Source of the DNA: Myxococcales bacterium
GTDB taxonomy: Bacteria > Myxococcota > Myxococcia > Myxococcales > JAJYLH01
Reading direction: 5' to 3'
DNA length: 64,000 bases
Assembly (NCBI GenBank): GCA_021787845.1
Contig: JAJYLH010000030.1
Location: 1-64,000, forward strand
In this document: positions 29,436 to 38,692 of the stretch, one piece after another
Layout of the letters: the number at the start of each line of letters is the position of its first letter
Numbering within the stretch: the first letter of the stretch is position 1
Notes under the pieces: generated by a model
The model's input: the letters and a program-made list of their open reading frames with translations, nothing else
Database searches by the model: none
What the model was told of the DNA's origin: nothing
Translations under genes and position numbers: made by a program

Positions 29436-30488
29436 GTGCCGCTGGGGAGCGGCAGCGCCGTCGCCGAGCAGGTGGTCGACGGCGACCAGTGGGTGCTGGT
29501 CGAGAAGGAAAGGATAGCGGCACCGCTCCCGCATGGCGGCTCGGTCCTGGTCACCCGCAAGCGGCCGCTGTCGGGCTCCATCCGAGGGGCAGTGCTCCTG
29601 CTCCACGGCTTCGCTTGCACTAGGTACGCCTGGCACCTGTCGCGCCGCTCGTTCTCGGCCTATCTCGCTTCCCGCGGCTACGACGTGTGGAACCTCGAGC
29701 TGCGCGGCCACGGCCTGAGCCGCGCCTACGGGTCGAGGCTGCCCAAGCGGTTCGAGGACTACGTCAACGAGGACGTGCCGGCGGTGGCGAAGGCCTTGGC
29801 GGAAGCCGGCCACCGGCGGTTCTTCCTCCTCGGCCACTCGATGGGCGGCGCCCTCGCCTACGCCGCCGCGCCGGACCTGGGCTTGCGGGCGCGCGGCGTG
29901 GTCACCCTCTCGGGCGTCTTTCGCTGGGGAGGAGGGGCGCTGCTCATCCGCGCCGCTACCCCCCTGCTACACGCCGTCGAGCGCCTCCACCGCGCGGTCG
30001 GCGCCGGCGCCGGGCTTCCCCTCTACGCGAACCTGGTCGGAGAGGTGGTGGCGCTGAACCTGTGGGCGATCGAGGCGGGAATCGTGAAGATCCCGGCCGA
30101 GGGCTGGGCCCCGCATTCGATCGAGCAGCCGGTGCTGCGCGAATGGCTCAAGCGCGCGCTCGACCGCACGAGCGCCGCCATCCTCGCCACGATGGGCCGC
30201 TGGGCCTGGACGGGAGAGTTCACTGACAGCGAGTCGCGCTGCGACTACGCGGCGCGCTGGGCGCGGTGCGGGGTGCCGTCGCTCGTCATCGCGGGCGACC
30301 GGGACCGGCTCGCGGACGCCGAGGCCGACGTCCGGCCGGCGTTCGAGGCCGCCACCGGCGACCGCTCGTTCCGGATGTTCGGGCGGTGCCGGGACGGAGT
30401 CGAGTTCGGCCACGTCGACCTGGTCATCGGGAGAGCAGCACCGAAGCTGGTCTGGCCGACCATCGGCGACTGGCTGGACGGGCACTGA
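29436..30488 (+). CDS. Alpha/beta hydrolase
   Basis: 350 residues from a GTG just after the carboxylase stop (a later start is possible, since no strong SD is seen). The fold is typical: the oxyanion strand AVLLLHGFACTRYAW, the nucleophile elbow LLGHSMGGALAY (Ser in GHSMG), the acid strand LVIAGDRDRLAD and the terminal His in FGHVDLVIG. This makes a complete Ser-Asp-His triad. The segment DVWNLELRGHGLS is as in lysophospholipase- or PHA-synthase-type hydrolases. It follows the carboxyltransferase with a 2-nt gap, so the two are probably co-transcribed. Substrate not determinable. Confidence 0.82.
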   Translation: MPLGSGSAVAEQVVDGDQWVLVEKERIAAPLPHGGSVLVTRKRPLSGSIRGAVLLLHGFACTRYAWHLSRRSFSAYLASRGYDVWNLELRGHGLSRAYGSRLPKRFEDYVNEDVPAVAKALAEAGHRRFFLLGHSMGGALAYAAAPDLGLRARGVVTLSGVFRWGGGALLIRAATPLLHAVERLHRAVGAGAGLPLYANLVGEVVALNLWAIEAGIVKIPAEGWAPHSIEQPVLREWLKRALDRTSAAILATMGRWAWTGEFTDSESRCDYAARWARCGVPSLVIAGDRDRLADAEADVRPAFEAATGDRSFRMFGRCRDGVEFGHVDLVIGRAAPKLVWPTIGDWLDGH

Positions 30489-30619
30489 TGCGTCGAGCGG
30501 CAGCGCTCCTCTGTAGCTCGCCTTCCGCGCCTGGCACGATGCGCGAAACAAGCATCGATCCGGCGGTCGTGGCCTTTCGCCGGCTTGACCGGCGCCGAAA
30601 AGCTCGGCACCATCACCGC

Positions 30620-31000
30620 ATGGACGCCTCAGCCGAACAAACCGAGCTCCTGCGCAACATCTGGAACGAGATGAAGGCCCTGAATGGGCGCATCGACACC
30701 GTGCGCACGGAGCTTTCTGGTCGGCTTGACGCGGTGCGCACTGATCTCTCGGAGCGCATCGACCAGACCAACGCCCGCCTCGACCAGACCAACGTGCGCG
30801 TCGATACGCTTCGGACCGAGCTCAAGGGCGAGATGATTCGCTTGCGCACCGACGTTACGGAGATGCGCCGCGATATTCACGTGCTCGGAGGTCGAATCGA
30901 CAACCTGCTCACGGGCGAGCACCGGGCCGAACACGGCGAGCTGCGCCAGCGCGTCGAGCGCATCGAGAAGCACCTGGGGCTCGAGTCGGAATCGCACTGA
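30620..31000 (+). CDS. Coiled-coil hypothetical protein
   Basis: 126 residues, almost entirely helical heptads. A repeated pattern RxELxGRLDAVRTDL / SERIDQTNARLDQTN / VRVDTLRTEL runs from about 22 to 75, and another helix ends with LRQRVERIEKHLGL. The beginning, MDASAEQTELLRNIWNEMKALNGR, resembles a family of short coiled-coil proteins of unknown function. Likely cytoplasmic and oligomeric. The upstream frame to 30266 lies in the hydrolase gene and is not coding. No functional assignment. Confidence 0.65.
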   Translation: MDASAEQTELLRNIWNEMKALNGRIDTVRTELSGRLDAVRTDLSERIDQTNARLDQTNVRVDTLRTELKGEMIRLRTDVTEMRRDIHVLGGRIDNLLTGEHRAEHGELRQRVERIEKHLGLESESH

Positions 31001-31184
31001 GCGAAAGCGGTTCTACCGAGCCTTCGACAATCTCTTCACCTCGACCGTATCGCTCGTCGCAAGAGCGCTCGCATCGTCACCAGGAGTGCCGCTGCTTTCG
31101 GAACGATCAATGCCGCGCCGAGCGCGCGCCACGAGGCTTGGCGCGACCCGCCGCCGGACCGCAGCGTGTTGTAGAGGTTCAGCG

Positions 31185-31460
31185 ATGGATACGCGCGGCG
31201 TTCGCCGAGGCCAGACGCTCTTCAGCTCGGACGGCCACCGGATGGGCCGCGTCGTTCGCTGCGCGCCGGAGGTGTTCGAGGTCGAGCACGGCTTCTTCTT
31301 TCCGCGCGATTTCCTCGTCCGCTACGAAGAGGTGCTCGAAGTCGCCGACGACCGGGTGTTCGCGCGCGAGCCGAAGTCGGAGCTCCTGCAGGAATGGCGG
31401 CGCTCCTATCTCCAAGGCGACCGCGACGAGCCCAGGCCGCCCGCCGACCAGCAGCCCTGA
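31185..31460 (+). CDS. Small PRC-barrel/DUF2171-like protein
   Basis: 91 residues; VRRGQTLFSSDGHRMGRVVRC and GFFFPRDFLVRYEEVLEVADDRVF show the six-strand PRC-barrel-like pattern with the DGxxxGxV turn used by DUF2171 and related proteins. The tail is acidic and Pro-rich. It ends 6 bp before the convergent mutase stop. Function unknown; such proteins are often stress-linked, but nothing here shows that. Confidence 0.6.
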   Translation: MDTRGVRRGQTLFSSDGHRMGRVVRCAPEVFEVEHGFFFPRDFLVRYEEVLEVADDRVFAREPKSELLQEWRRSYLQGDRDEPRPPADQQP

Positions 31461-31466
31461 CGCCTC

Positions 31467-33122
31467 TCATACGGCCGCACGGTATTCGCCGAACACGTCG
31501 CGCAAGGCATCCGCGATTTCGCCCAGCGTCGCGCTCGCCTTCACCGCGTCGACGATCCGCGGCATCAGGTTCGCCGAGCCTTTCGCGCCCTCGCGCACCG
31601 CGTCCAGCGCGCGCCGCGCCGCTTCCGAGTCGCGCGTCGCTCGGTAGGAGCGCACCCGCTCGGCTTGTTGGGCCTCGAGCTCCGGATCGACCCGCATCGT
31701 CTCGAACGGCGCCTCCGATGGGGCGACGAACTCGTTGACGCCGACGATGACCTGCCGCTTGTCCTCCAGAGCCCGCTGGGCGAGGAAGGCGGCCTCCTCG
31801 ATCTCCCGCTGCGGATAGCCGCGCGAAATCGCCTCGACCATCCCGCCCATCTGGTCGATGCGGTCGAGGTAGGCTTGAGCCCTCTCCTCCAGCTCGTCGG
31901 TCAGCTTCTCCAAGGCGAAGGCGCCGCCGAACGGATCGACGACGTCGGTGACGCCGCTTTCGTGCGCGATGATCTGCTGCGTGCGCAAAGCGAGAATCGC
32001 GCTCGCCTCGGTGGGCAGGCTCAGCGCTTCGTCGCGGCCGTTCGTGTGCAGGGACTGGCAGCCGCCCAGGACCGCCGCCAGCGCCTGGAGGGTGACCCGG
32101 ACCACGTTGTTGTCCGGCTGCTGCGCGGTCAGGGTCGACCCGGCGGTCTGGGCGTGGAACCTGAGCGCCATCGACCGCGGGTCCTTCGCGCCGAACCGGT
32201 CCTTCATCAGCCGCGCCCACATCCGCCGGGCCGCCCGGAACTTGGCGACCTCCTCGAGGAAATGGTTGTGGACGTTGAAGAAGAACGACAGCCGGCCGGC
32301 GAAACGGTCGACCTCGAGGCCGCGCGCGCGCACCTGGTCGACGTAGGCGATGCCGTCGGCGAGGGTGAAGGCGATTTCCTGCGCCGCGGTGGAGCCGGCC
32401 TCGCGCACGTGGTAGCCGCTGATCGAAATCGGGTTGAACCGCGGAAGACGCTCGGCCGCGTATACGATGGTGTCCGCGATGAGCCTCAGCGCCGGCGCCG
32501 GAGGGTAGATGTACGTCCCGCGCGCCATGTACTCCTTGAGCACGTCGTTCTGCACGGTCCCCGAGAGCGCTTTCGCTGGCACGCCGTGCCGCTCGCCGAC
32601 CGCCTGATACAGCGCGAGCACGGTCGCCGCCGTCGAGTTGATGGTCATCGACGTCGAGACCCGGTCGAGCGGAATCCCCTGGAAGAGCCGCTCCATGTCG
32701 TCCAAGGTGTCGATGGCGACGCCGACCCGACCGACCTCGCCCAAGGCGCGCGGGTGGTCGGAATCGCGGCCCATCTGCGTCGGTAGGTCGAACGCGGTGG
32801 ACAAGCCCATCTGCCCGGCGGCGAGGAGGCGGTGGAAGCGCGCGTTCGTCTCCTCGGCGGTGCCGAAGCCGGCGTACTGGCGCATGGTCCAGAAGCGGCC
32901 GCGGTACATCGTCGGTTGGACGCCGCGGGTGAACGGGTACTCGCCCGGAAGTCCGAGCTTCTCGAGAGCGCTGCCGCCATCCGGACCGTAGGTCGGCCTC
33001 AGCCGGACGCCGCTCGAGGTCGTGAACCGCGCGTCGTCGAGGCCGCCCTTCCTCGCCTGCGGCGCGTAGGCGTCGTGCTCCCACCGCGCGAGCGCCTCGG
33101 CGTAGCGCTGGATGTCGGTCAC
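31467..33122 (-). CDS. Methylmalonyl-CoA mutase, catalytic (large) subunit
   Basis: Interconverts methylmalonyl-CoA and succinyl-CoA using adenosylcobalamin. The 551 residues cover the acyl-CoA-binding TIM barrel only; the DxHxxG cobalamin domain is missing, as in two-subunit mutases whose B12 subunit is a separate gene. [13 protein letters not shown] carries the Tyr, and [11 protein letters not shown] the Arg, that mark methylmalonyl- rather than isobutyryl-CoA mutases (which have Phe and Gln). [19 protein letters not shown] and the [18 protein letters not shown] core are intact. It lies downstream of the BCCP and biotin carboxylase genes on the same strand, completing propionate assimilation. 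The small B12-binding subunit is not in this window. Confidence 0.92.
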   Translation of the reverse strand: MTDIQRYAEALARWEHDAYAPQARKGGLDDARFTTSSGVRLRPTYGPDGGSALEKLGLPGEYPFTRGVQPTMYRGRFWTMRQYAGFGTAEETNARFHRLLAAGQMGLSTAFDLPTQMGRDSDHPRALGEVGRVGVAIDTLDDMERLFQGIPLDRVSTSMTINSTAATVLALYQAVGERHGVPAKALSGTVQNDVLKEYMARGTYIYPPAPALRLIADTIVYAAERLPRFNPISISGYHVREAGSTAAQEIAFTLADGIAYVDQVRARGLEVDRFAGRLSFFFNVHNHFLEEVAKFRAARRMWARLMKDRFGAKDPRSMALRFHAQTAGSTLTAQQPDNNVVRVTLQALAAVLGGCQSLHTNGRDEALSLPTEASAILALRTQQIIAHESGVTDVVDPFGGAFALEKLTDELEERAQAYLDRIDQMGGMVEAISRGYPQREIEEAAFLAQRALEDKRQVIVGVNEFVAPSEAPFETMRVDPELEAQQAERVRSYRATRDSEAARRALDAVREGAKGSANLMPRIVDAVKASATLGEIADALRDVFGEYRAAV

Positions 33123-33195
33123 AGTCGGTCTCCTGATCGGTCTGCGCTGGACGTCGCTGTAGGGAGCACGGTCGAGGCCACTTCCGGCTGAGCGA

Positions 33196-33321
33196 ATAAC
33201 CGCTCGTCCTGAGCGCAGTCGAAGGGCGAGCGATTGTTCGCCGTGCGCTCGAGATTAGCCATCGCGGTGCCCGGCCTGAGCCGCTCGTCCCTCGACTGCG
33301 CTCGAGATGAGCGGTTCAGGC
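33196..33321. repeat. Family A REP-like repeats, two facing copies
   Basis: GCTCGTCCTGAGCGCAGTCG at about 33211 and TCGTCCCTCGACTGCGCTCG at about 33287 face each other, flanked by CCGCTC and GAGCGG. The pair fills most of the 259-bp gap between the mutase and BCCP genes; I see no gene there. Confidence 0.65.
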
Positions 33322-33381
33322 CTACACCGTGCATCGGGCGCGCGCGACATTCCGTGGCGGTGTTGGAAAGCAAGAGTGCTC

Positions 33382-33888
33382 CTACTCCACGCTCACCAGC
33401 TCCGCTCTCCCCTCCACCGTCTGGCCTTCCTGGACGAAGACGCCGGTCACCTTTCCCGCGCGGGGCGAGAAGAGCTCGTTCTCCATCTTCATCGCTTCGA
33501 TGACGATGAGGCCCTGGTGCTCGGCGACAGCGCTGCCGGGCTGCACAAGCACTTTCACCACCTTGCCCGGCATCGGGGCGCGCACCACCACCTTGCCCTC
33601 GACGGTGAACTTTCCGCGCGCGGCGAGAAGCCGCTTCTTGCGCTCGTCGATCATCTCCAGGTGGAACAGCTCGTCCTCGACGAGCAGGGCGAGAGCGTCG
33701 CCGTCCGGCTCCAGGTCGATTTCGTGGCTCTTCCCGTCGACGAGGAGGTGGACGACGTGGCCATCGAGCCGCTCGGCGTCGACGACGCGCGCCTCGCCGC
33801 CGTCGATGCGGAGTCGAAACCGCGAGCCCTCCAGCTTCTCGACGTCGATCACCCGTTCCTGGCCGTGCAAGCTCGCGTAGTAGCGCAT
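33382..33888 (-). CDS. Biotin carboxyl carrier protein
   Basis: 168 residues. The C-terminal biotinyl domain has the canonical EAMKMEN motif with the biotinylated Lys, followed by GKVTGVFVQEGQTVEG. The N-terminal about 90 residues form a beta-rich region (FRLRIDGGEARVVDAERL) like the BT/linker region of acyl-CoA carboxylase alpha subunits. So the usually fused BC-BT-BCCP chain is here split in two genes, separated by only 17 bp. It carries CO2 from the biotin carboxylase to the carboxyltransferase encoded at 27871-29433. Confidence 0.9.
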   Translation of the reverse strand: MRYYASLHGQERVIDVEKLEGSRFRLRIDGGEARVVDAERLDGHVVHLLVDGKSHEIDLEPDGDALALLVEDELFHLEMIDERKKRLLAARGKFTVEGKVVVRAPMPGKVVKVLVQPGSAVAEHQGLIVIEAMKMENELFSPRAGKVTGVFVQEGQTVEGRAELVSVE

Positions 33889-33905
33889 CGATAGAGCGCT
33901 CCTCT

Positions 33906-35426
33906 TCAGAGTCCCCCGCGCCTGAGCGCCGCTTGCCGCCCGAGCTCGCGCCACGGCGAACGCTCGCCCGACGCTGACGCACCCGACAGCGCCACCTGAC
34001 GCGAGCGCTGCTCGTCCTGCCGGAGCTGGAATATCGCCGCCGCCGCGAGCGCCAGCTCGTCGAGCCCGTCGCCCGGCGGCCGGGTGAGCTGCTCGTGGTT
34101 TCGCGCCAGAAGCGACGTGTCGTAATCGCCCGCGCGAAACTCCGGCAGGTCCAGCACCCGCTTCAGGTACGTCACGTTCGTCGTGATGCCCTTGACCACG
34201 TATTCGCTGAGCGCGTAGCGCAGCCGCCGAATCGCCAGCTCGCGCGTCTCGTGCCAGGCGCACAGCTTGGAGATCATCGGGTCATAGAAAATCGGCACCG
34301 TGAAGCCCTGCGCGACACCGGAATCGTTGCGGACGCCGGGACCGCCGGGCAGGCGCAGGTGCTCGATGCGGCCCGGCGCGGGCAGGAAGTTTCTCGTCGG
34401 GTCCTCGGCGTAGACACGCGCTTCGATGGCGTGCCCGCGCCGGACGATCTGCTCCTGCTCGGCAGGAAGGCTCTCGCCCTGCGCGACGAGGAGCTGCCAG
34501 CGCACGAGGTCCAGGCCGGTGACGAGCTCGGTCACCGGGTGCTCGACCTGGAGCCTCGTGTTCATCTCGAGGAAGTAGAAGTTGCGGTCGGCGTCGACCA
34601 GGCACTCGACGGTCCCCGCGCCGACGTAGCCGACCGCGAGCGCCGCCCGAACCGCCATCTGGCCCATCTTCCGGCGCATCGGCTCGTCGACGAGCGCGCT
34701 CGGGCTCTCCTCGATCACCTTCTGTTGCCGCCGCTGGACCGAGCACTCGCGCTCGCCGAGATAGACGCAGTGGCCGTGCGCGTCGGCGAAGATCTGAATC
34801 TCGATGTGCCGCGGCTTGGTGACGAACTTCTCCAGGTAGACCCGATCGTCGCCGAAAGCGGACAAGCTCTCCCGCTTCGCTGCCGCAAAGGCGCCAGGGA
34901 AGTCCTCCTCGCGCTCGATCCGCTTCATCCCCTTGCCGCCGCCGCCGGCCGCCGCCTTGAGCATCACCGGAAAGCCGATGCCCCGCGCGACCTCGAGCGC
35001 CTCCACCGCGTCGGCGATCGGCTCCTGCGTGCCCGGCACCACCGGCACTCCCGCCCTCTCCATCCGCTGCCGCGCGCTCGTCTTGACGCCCATCGCCTCC
35101 ATCGAGCTCGCGGGCGGCCCGATGAAGATGAGCCTCGCGTCCTCGCACGCGCGCGCGAAGTCCGGCCGCTCGGAGAGAAATCCGTAACCCGGATGCACCG
35201 CGTCCGCGCCGGACTTCTTCGCGACGTCGAGGATCTTGTCGATGCGCAGGTAGCTGTCGCGGCTAGGCGAAGGGCCGAGGGGATAGGCCTCGTCGGCCAG
35301 GCGCACGTGCGGCGCGGCGCGGTCGGCCTCGCTGTAGACGGCGACCGTCTCGAGCCCTGCCTCCCGGCAGGTGCGGGTCACCCGGACGGCAATCTCTCCG
35401 CGGTTCGCGATGAGCACCTTGCGCAT
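33906..35426 (-). CDS. Biotin carboxylase subunit of acyl-CoA carboxylase
   Basis: ATP-grasp enzyme that carboxylates BCCP-biotin. 506 residues from MRKVLIANRGEIAVRVTRT; the frame is open upstream but lacks similarity. Seen are the biotin-carboxylase start DAVHPGYGFLSERPDFA, the ATP loop KAAAGGGGKGMK, ERECSVQRRQQKVIEESPS, the metal site FLEMNTRLQVEHPVTE and GHAIEARVYAEDP. The about 50-residue C-terminus beyond the core is Arg/Ala-rich and has no known motif. The gene leads a reverse-strand group BC, BCCP, mutase. Confidence 0.92.
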   Translation of the reverse strand: MRKVLIANRGEIAVRVTRTCREAGLETVAVYSEADRAAPHVRLADEAYPLGPSPSRDSYLRIDKILDVAKKSGADAVHPGYGFLSERPDFARACEDARLIFIGPPASSMEAMGVKTSARQRMERAGVPVVPGTQEPIADAVEALEVARGIGFPVMLKAAAGGGGKGMKRIEREEDFPGAFAAAKRESLSAFGDDRVYLEKFVTKPRHIEIQIFADAHGHCVYLGERECSVQRRQQKVIEESPSALVDEPMRRKMGQMAVRAALAVGYVGAGTVECLVDADRNFYFLEMNTRLQVEHPVTELVTGLDLVRWQLLVAQGESLPAEQEQIVRRGHAIEARVYAEDPTRNFLPAPGRIEHLRLPGGPGVRNDSGVAQGFTVPIFYDPMISKLCAWHETRELAIRRLRYALSEYVVKGITTNVTYLKRVLDLPEFRAGDYDTSLLARNHEQLTRPPGDGLDELALAAAAIFQLRQDEQRSRQVALSGASASGERSPWRELGRQAALRRGGL

Positions 35427-35611
35427 GGCCAAGCGTCGCCTCTCCAAGCCGGACCCGAAGCCCCGGGGCGCGCGAGAGTAGGTGCCAACAGACCAGAGCG
35501 TCAACGCGTCGGTTCGCTGCGCCGGAGCGTGAGACGGGGCCAGCTCGGAAGGCCAGCGCCGCAGCCGCCGGATCGTTGATTCGCGTCGTTCGATCGTGCT
35601 AGCTCAACGAC

Positions 35612-36508
35612 ATGCGGACATGCGCTTTCTTCGCTGCTCTTCTCCTCGCCGCCTGCGGCGCGCCCACCCCGACCGACGCGGGCGGCCCCGGCACGACCGA
35701 CGCGGGCGCTTCTGGCTCCGACGCCAGCCAGGAGGAGGGCGACGCGGGCCCCGCCGACGCCGGCGGGTCCGATGCGGGATGGACCGACGCAGGCTCATCG
35801 GACGCCGGCTCGGTCGACCAGGGCATGCCCGACGCCGGGCCGGGGGACGCCAGCTCGCCCGATGCCGGCAATGGCCAGGTGACCTGCGAGTCCGCCGGCG
35901 GCACCTGCGTCGGCTTGAACCCCTCCGCCTGCCCCGCGCCGTCCACCGTCGGCGACGCGAGCCAGTATTCTTGCGGTGGAGGTCTGGGCGTCGAGTGCTG
36001 CCTGCCGCCGCCAGCGCCCGTGACCTGCCAGTCCGCCGGCGGCACCTGCGTCGGCTTGAACCCCTCCGCCTGCCCCGCGCCGTCCACCGTCGGCGACGCC
36101 CGGCAATATTCTTGTGGTGGAGGTATGGGCGTCGAGTGCTGCCTGCCGCCGCCAGCGCCCGTGACCTGCCAGTCCGCCGGCGGCACCTGCGTCGCGCTGA
36201 CGCCCACGAGCTGCCCATCGCCGTCGGTCGTGGGCGACGCCGCCCGCTACACCTGCGGCGAAGGGCTCGGCCTCGAATGTTGCCTGCCCGGCTCGGCCCT
36301 GACGCCCTCCTGCCAACAGCAGGGAACGGCGACCGAGGGCTGGTACACCAGCGACGGCACGCTCCTGTGCGACGCCTCCTGCGCGGGCCTTTCGGCGCCC
36401 AAGTGCGAATACGTCGGAGGGTCCGCGCAGGGCTGGTACACCTCGTCCGGACACGGTTGCCCGCCCTACTCGCGGCTCATCGTCCACGACAGCTCGTGCC
36501 TGCCGTGA
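35612..36508 (+). CDS. Lipoprotein with Asp-Ala-Gly linker and three Cys-rich repeats
   Basis: 298 residues. A lipobox signal (MRTCAFFAALLLAACGA, Cys15) is followed by about 70 residues of D/A/G/S low complexity, then three almost identical 47-residue units. Each unit has six Cys (TCxSAGGTCV, PSACP, YSCGGGLGVECCLP); the first two are nearly identical even in DNA, which points to recent duplication or gene conversion. The C-terminal part has further paired Cys within two WYTS repeats. The disulfide-rich design and linker are typical of myxobacterial outer-surface proteins. Function unknown. Confidence 0.78.
   Translation: MRTCAFFAALLLAACGAPTPTDAGGPGTTDAGASGSDASQEEGDAGPADAGGSDAGWTDAGSSDAGSVDQGMPDAGPGDASSPDAGNGQVTCESAGGTCVGLNPSACPAPSTVGDASQYSCGGGLGVECCLPPPAPVTCQSAGGTCVGLNPSACPAPSTVGDARQYSCGGGMGVECCLPPPAPVTCQSAGGTCVALTPTSCPSPSVVGDAARYTCGEGLGLECCLPGSALTPSCQQQGTATEGWYTSDGTLLCDASCAGLSAPKCEYVGGSAQGWYTSSGHGCPPYSRLIVHDSSCLP
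35879..36300 (+). repeat. 141-bp tandem repeat, three units, inside the lipoprotein gene
   Basis: Units begin at 35879, 36020 and 36161. Units 1 and 2 differ at only a few bases; unit 3 diverges after its first about 30 bases. Each encodes one 47-residue six-Cys module. Confidence 0.85.
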
Positions 36509-36533
36509 AGCCCCAAGCCGTCCGGACGCCCCG

Positions 36534-38276
36534 TCACTTCCGCCGCAGGATGCGAGCCTGTACGAAAGCGCCGTTGGGGGACAGCACCGCATCCGTCTGG
36601 CGGTAGTGCTGCTCCAGCCATCGCATCAACGCCTCGCCGCTCGCGGGCTCGGTGCCGAACGCGCCCAGACCGAACTGCGCGTAGTTCGCGCCGACCAGGA
36701 CGACCAGCTCCGGGGGGCGCGCGGCGAACGCCCCGACGATTCGGCGTTGGCCAAAGCAAGCGATCTCGCTCGGAGCGAGAGAGACGTACGGCGTCGGGTT
36801 GAGGCGGCGGAGCAGGAAGTTCACCGCCGCGCCGGCTGGCAGGACCGCAAGCGTGTCACTGGAGCGCATCCGGTGGGCCAGCTCGTGCTCCAGGGCCAGC
36901 GCCACCCTCCCCCGCGCGGGCTCGACCAGCCAGGCGTCACCGCCCTCGGCGAGCTGCACCGTGTGCGTCGCCAAGACACGCGCGGTCTGGCGCGCACCGA
37001 TGATGCAGAGGGCCGCTGTCATCGTCCACGTGCACCACCGCACGAGCGGCCCGGCGCCCCGGGTCGAGAGCCGGGCCGGGACCGTGTGGGCGAGCGTCGC
37101 GACGACCAGCATGAGCGCGAGCGGCGTCAGCACGAAGCCGTAGAACGCGAGCCCGGTGTGCAGCGGAATCTTCGCGAGCATCGCGAGCGCCGCGAGCGCG
37201 ACCACCATTCGCGGGCGATCGCGCTGGCGAAAGGCGTCGGCGCCGCTCGCGAGCACGACGAGCGGCAAGGCCCGGCTCCAGCCGTCGAAGGCGTAGCGGG
37301 CGGTGACGAAGGCGCCGAAGAGCGCCGCGACCGAGACGGCGACGACCGGGTCCAGGAGCTTCCTGCGGCCGGACCGCGCGAGCTTCAGGTCGACCCACGC
37401 GACGGCGCCGAACGCGGCGACGACCTCGACGGTCGCGAAGACGAGCCGCAGGAGGTTCGGCCCGGGGGCGTCCAGACCCGCGACGTGCGCGTAGAAGGGC
37501 TGCCCGACCGCGGGAGCCTTCAGGGAGCCGAGGGCACCCAACGAGGTCGCCAGGGCCGAGGATAGGGGGAGCGTCCGGGCGAGCAGCCCGACCGAGACCA
37601 GCACCGGAACGACCGCACCCGCCGCCGCGAGGACGAGAGCGCGCCAGCGGCGGGTCCGATCGGTGAGCGCGACCGCGAGACCCAGGGCGAGAGCGCCGGC
37701 GAAGAGCGTCTCGGGCTTGATCAGGACGAGAACGCCGAGCGCCAGACCGGCCATCGCCGCCCACCGGTCGCGCGAGGTCTGGAGCCATCGCTCCAGCGCG
37801 AAGAGGAGGGCGACGAGGACGATGAACCCGTGGGTCGCCGACGTGGCGTAGGGCGTCAGGAAGTTGTAGTTCGAAACCGGGCCCACGTCGGCGAAGGCGG
37901 AAAGCGAGAGAAAAGCGGCGGTCGCGAGAAAGGCGCTCCCGCGGTCGAACAGGCGCGAGAAGAGCGCGAACAGCATCCAGGTCGCGGCGGCGGCGAGCAG
38001 GGCGTTGGTCCAGAGCATCGTCCCGAGCGACGACCCGAAGACGCGAAAGACGAGCCCGTTGAACGCCGCCGACCAGGGTCCGAAGAGCGTGACGACGTCG
38101 CGTCCGATGAGCCCGCCGCGCGCGACCCGCCATGCCTCGTAGAGCTCCCGGCCGAAATCGATCAGCGGGTCGCCGGTGCGCCGCCAGTCTCGCGCGACGA
38201 GCCACACGAAGAGCGCCGCGAGCCCGATCGGCCCCGCCCAGCGGCTCAGGCGTTCGGCTCGTCGCGGGCCCGGCAT
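36534..38276 (-). CDS. Multi-pass membrane protein, probable GT39/ArnT-like glycosyltransferase
   Basis: 580 residues with about eleven predicted transmembrane helices (for example IGLAALFVWLVA, MLWTNALLAAAATWMLFALF, GLALGVLVLIKPETLFAGALALGLAVAL and LTPLALMLVVATLAH). Two acidic loops after the first helix (GDPLIDFGRELYEA) resemble the catalytic Asp loop of GT-C enzymes that use polyprenyl-phosphate sugars. A C-terminal soluble portion of about 120 residues ends ILRRK. The ATG after GGAG is chosen; a TTG 36 bp earlier also fits. Likely decorates lipids or proteins at the periplasmic face; the acceptor is unknown. Confidence 0.72.
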   Translation of the reverse strand: MPGPRRAERLSRWAGPIGLAALFVWLVARDWRRTGDPLIDFGRELYEAWRVARGGLIGRDVVTLFGPWSAAFNGLVFRVFGSSLGTMLWTNALLAAAATWMLFALFSRLFDRGSAFLATAAFLSLSAFADVGPVSNYNFLTPYATSATHGFIVLVALLFALERWLQTSRDRWAAMAGLALGVLVLIKPETLFAGALALGLAVALTDRTRRWRALVLAAAGAVVPVLVSVGLLARTLPLSSALATSLGALGSLKAPAVGQPFYAHVAGLDAPGPNLLRLVFATVEVVAAFGAVAWVDLKLARSGRRKLLDPVVAVSVAALFGAFVTARYAFDGWSRALPLVVLASGADAFRQRDRPRMVVALAALAMLAKIPLHTGLAFYGFVLTPLALMLVVATLAHTVPARLSTRGAGPLVRWCTWTMTAALCIIGARQTARVLATHTVQLAEGGDAWLVEPARGRVALALEHELAHRMRSSDTLAVLPAGAAVNFLLRRLNPTPYVSLAPSEIACFGQRRIVGAFAARPPELVVLVGANYAQFGLGAFGTEPASGEALMRWLEQHYRQTDAVLSPNGAFVQARILRRK

Positions 38277-38439
38277 CGACTCCACCGGAACATGGACCCC
38301 CGCGAGGGTCAAGCTCGCGTTGGCCGCGTCAGGCGATGGGAGGGAGGTGGCGCGCTTGGAGGCGCTCGACCACTCCCGGGCAGGAGCGCATCAGGCCGGG
38401 CTTCAGGGTTCGGCGCTGCCTGGCAGGAGAGTCGAGTTG

Positions 38440-38586
38440 GAGCCGGACACGCCGGTGTCCGAGTGCCGGCAATGCCCTCGACAGATTCCCGATGGTGCGG
38501 GGCGCTGGCTGGGCGCCGGGCCAGCGGCCCAGCACCACCGACGGCGTTCCACGCCGTGCATGAGCCCGGACACCGACGTGTCCGGC
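38440..38586. repeat. Dispersed palindrome GGAGCCGGACAC / GTGTCCGG, family D
   Basis: Two copies facing each other inside the 416-bp spacer between the GT39-like and sialidase-like genes; the right one reads CCGGACACCGACGTGTCCGG. The same palindrome occurs at 41102-41182, 44402-44472 and, perfectly, at 63118-63145. I see no gene in 38277-38692. Confidence 0.7.
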
Positions 38587-38692
38587 TCCTACGCTCGCGA
38601 AGGTTCGAGCGGATCACGAAGGCACTGTCGGCTCTGCGCCGCGCCAGCAGCGAAGAGCCAGTTGCTATCGAGAAGCCTCGATGTCTCGATCC

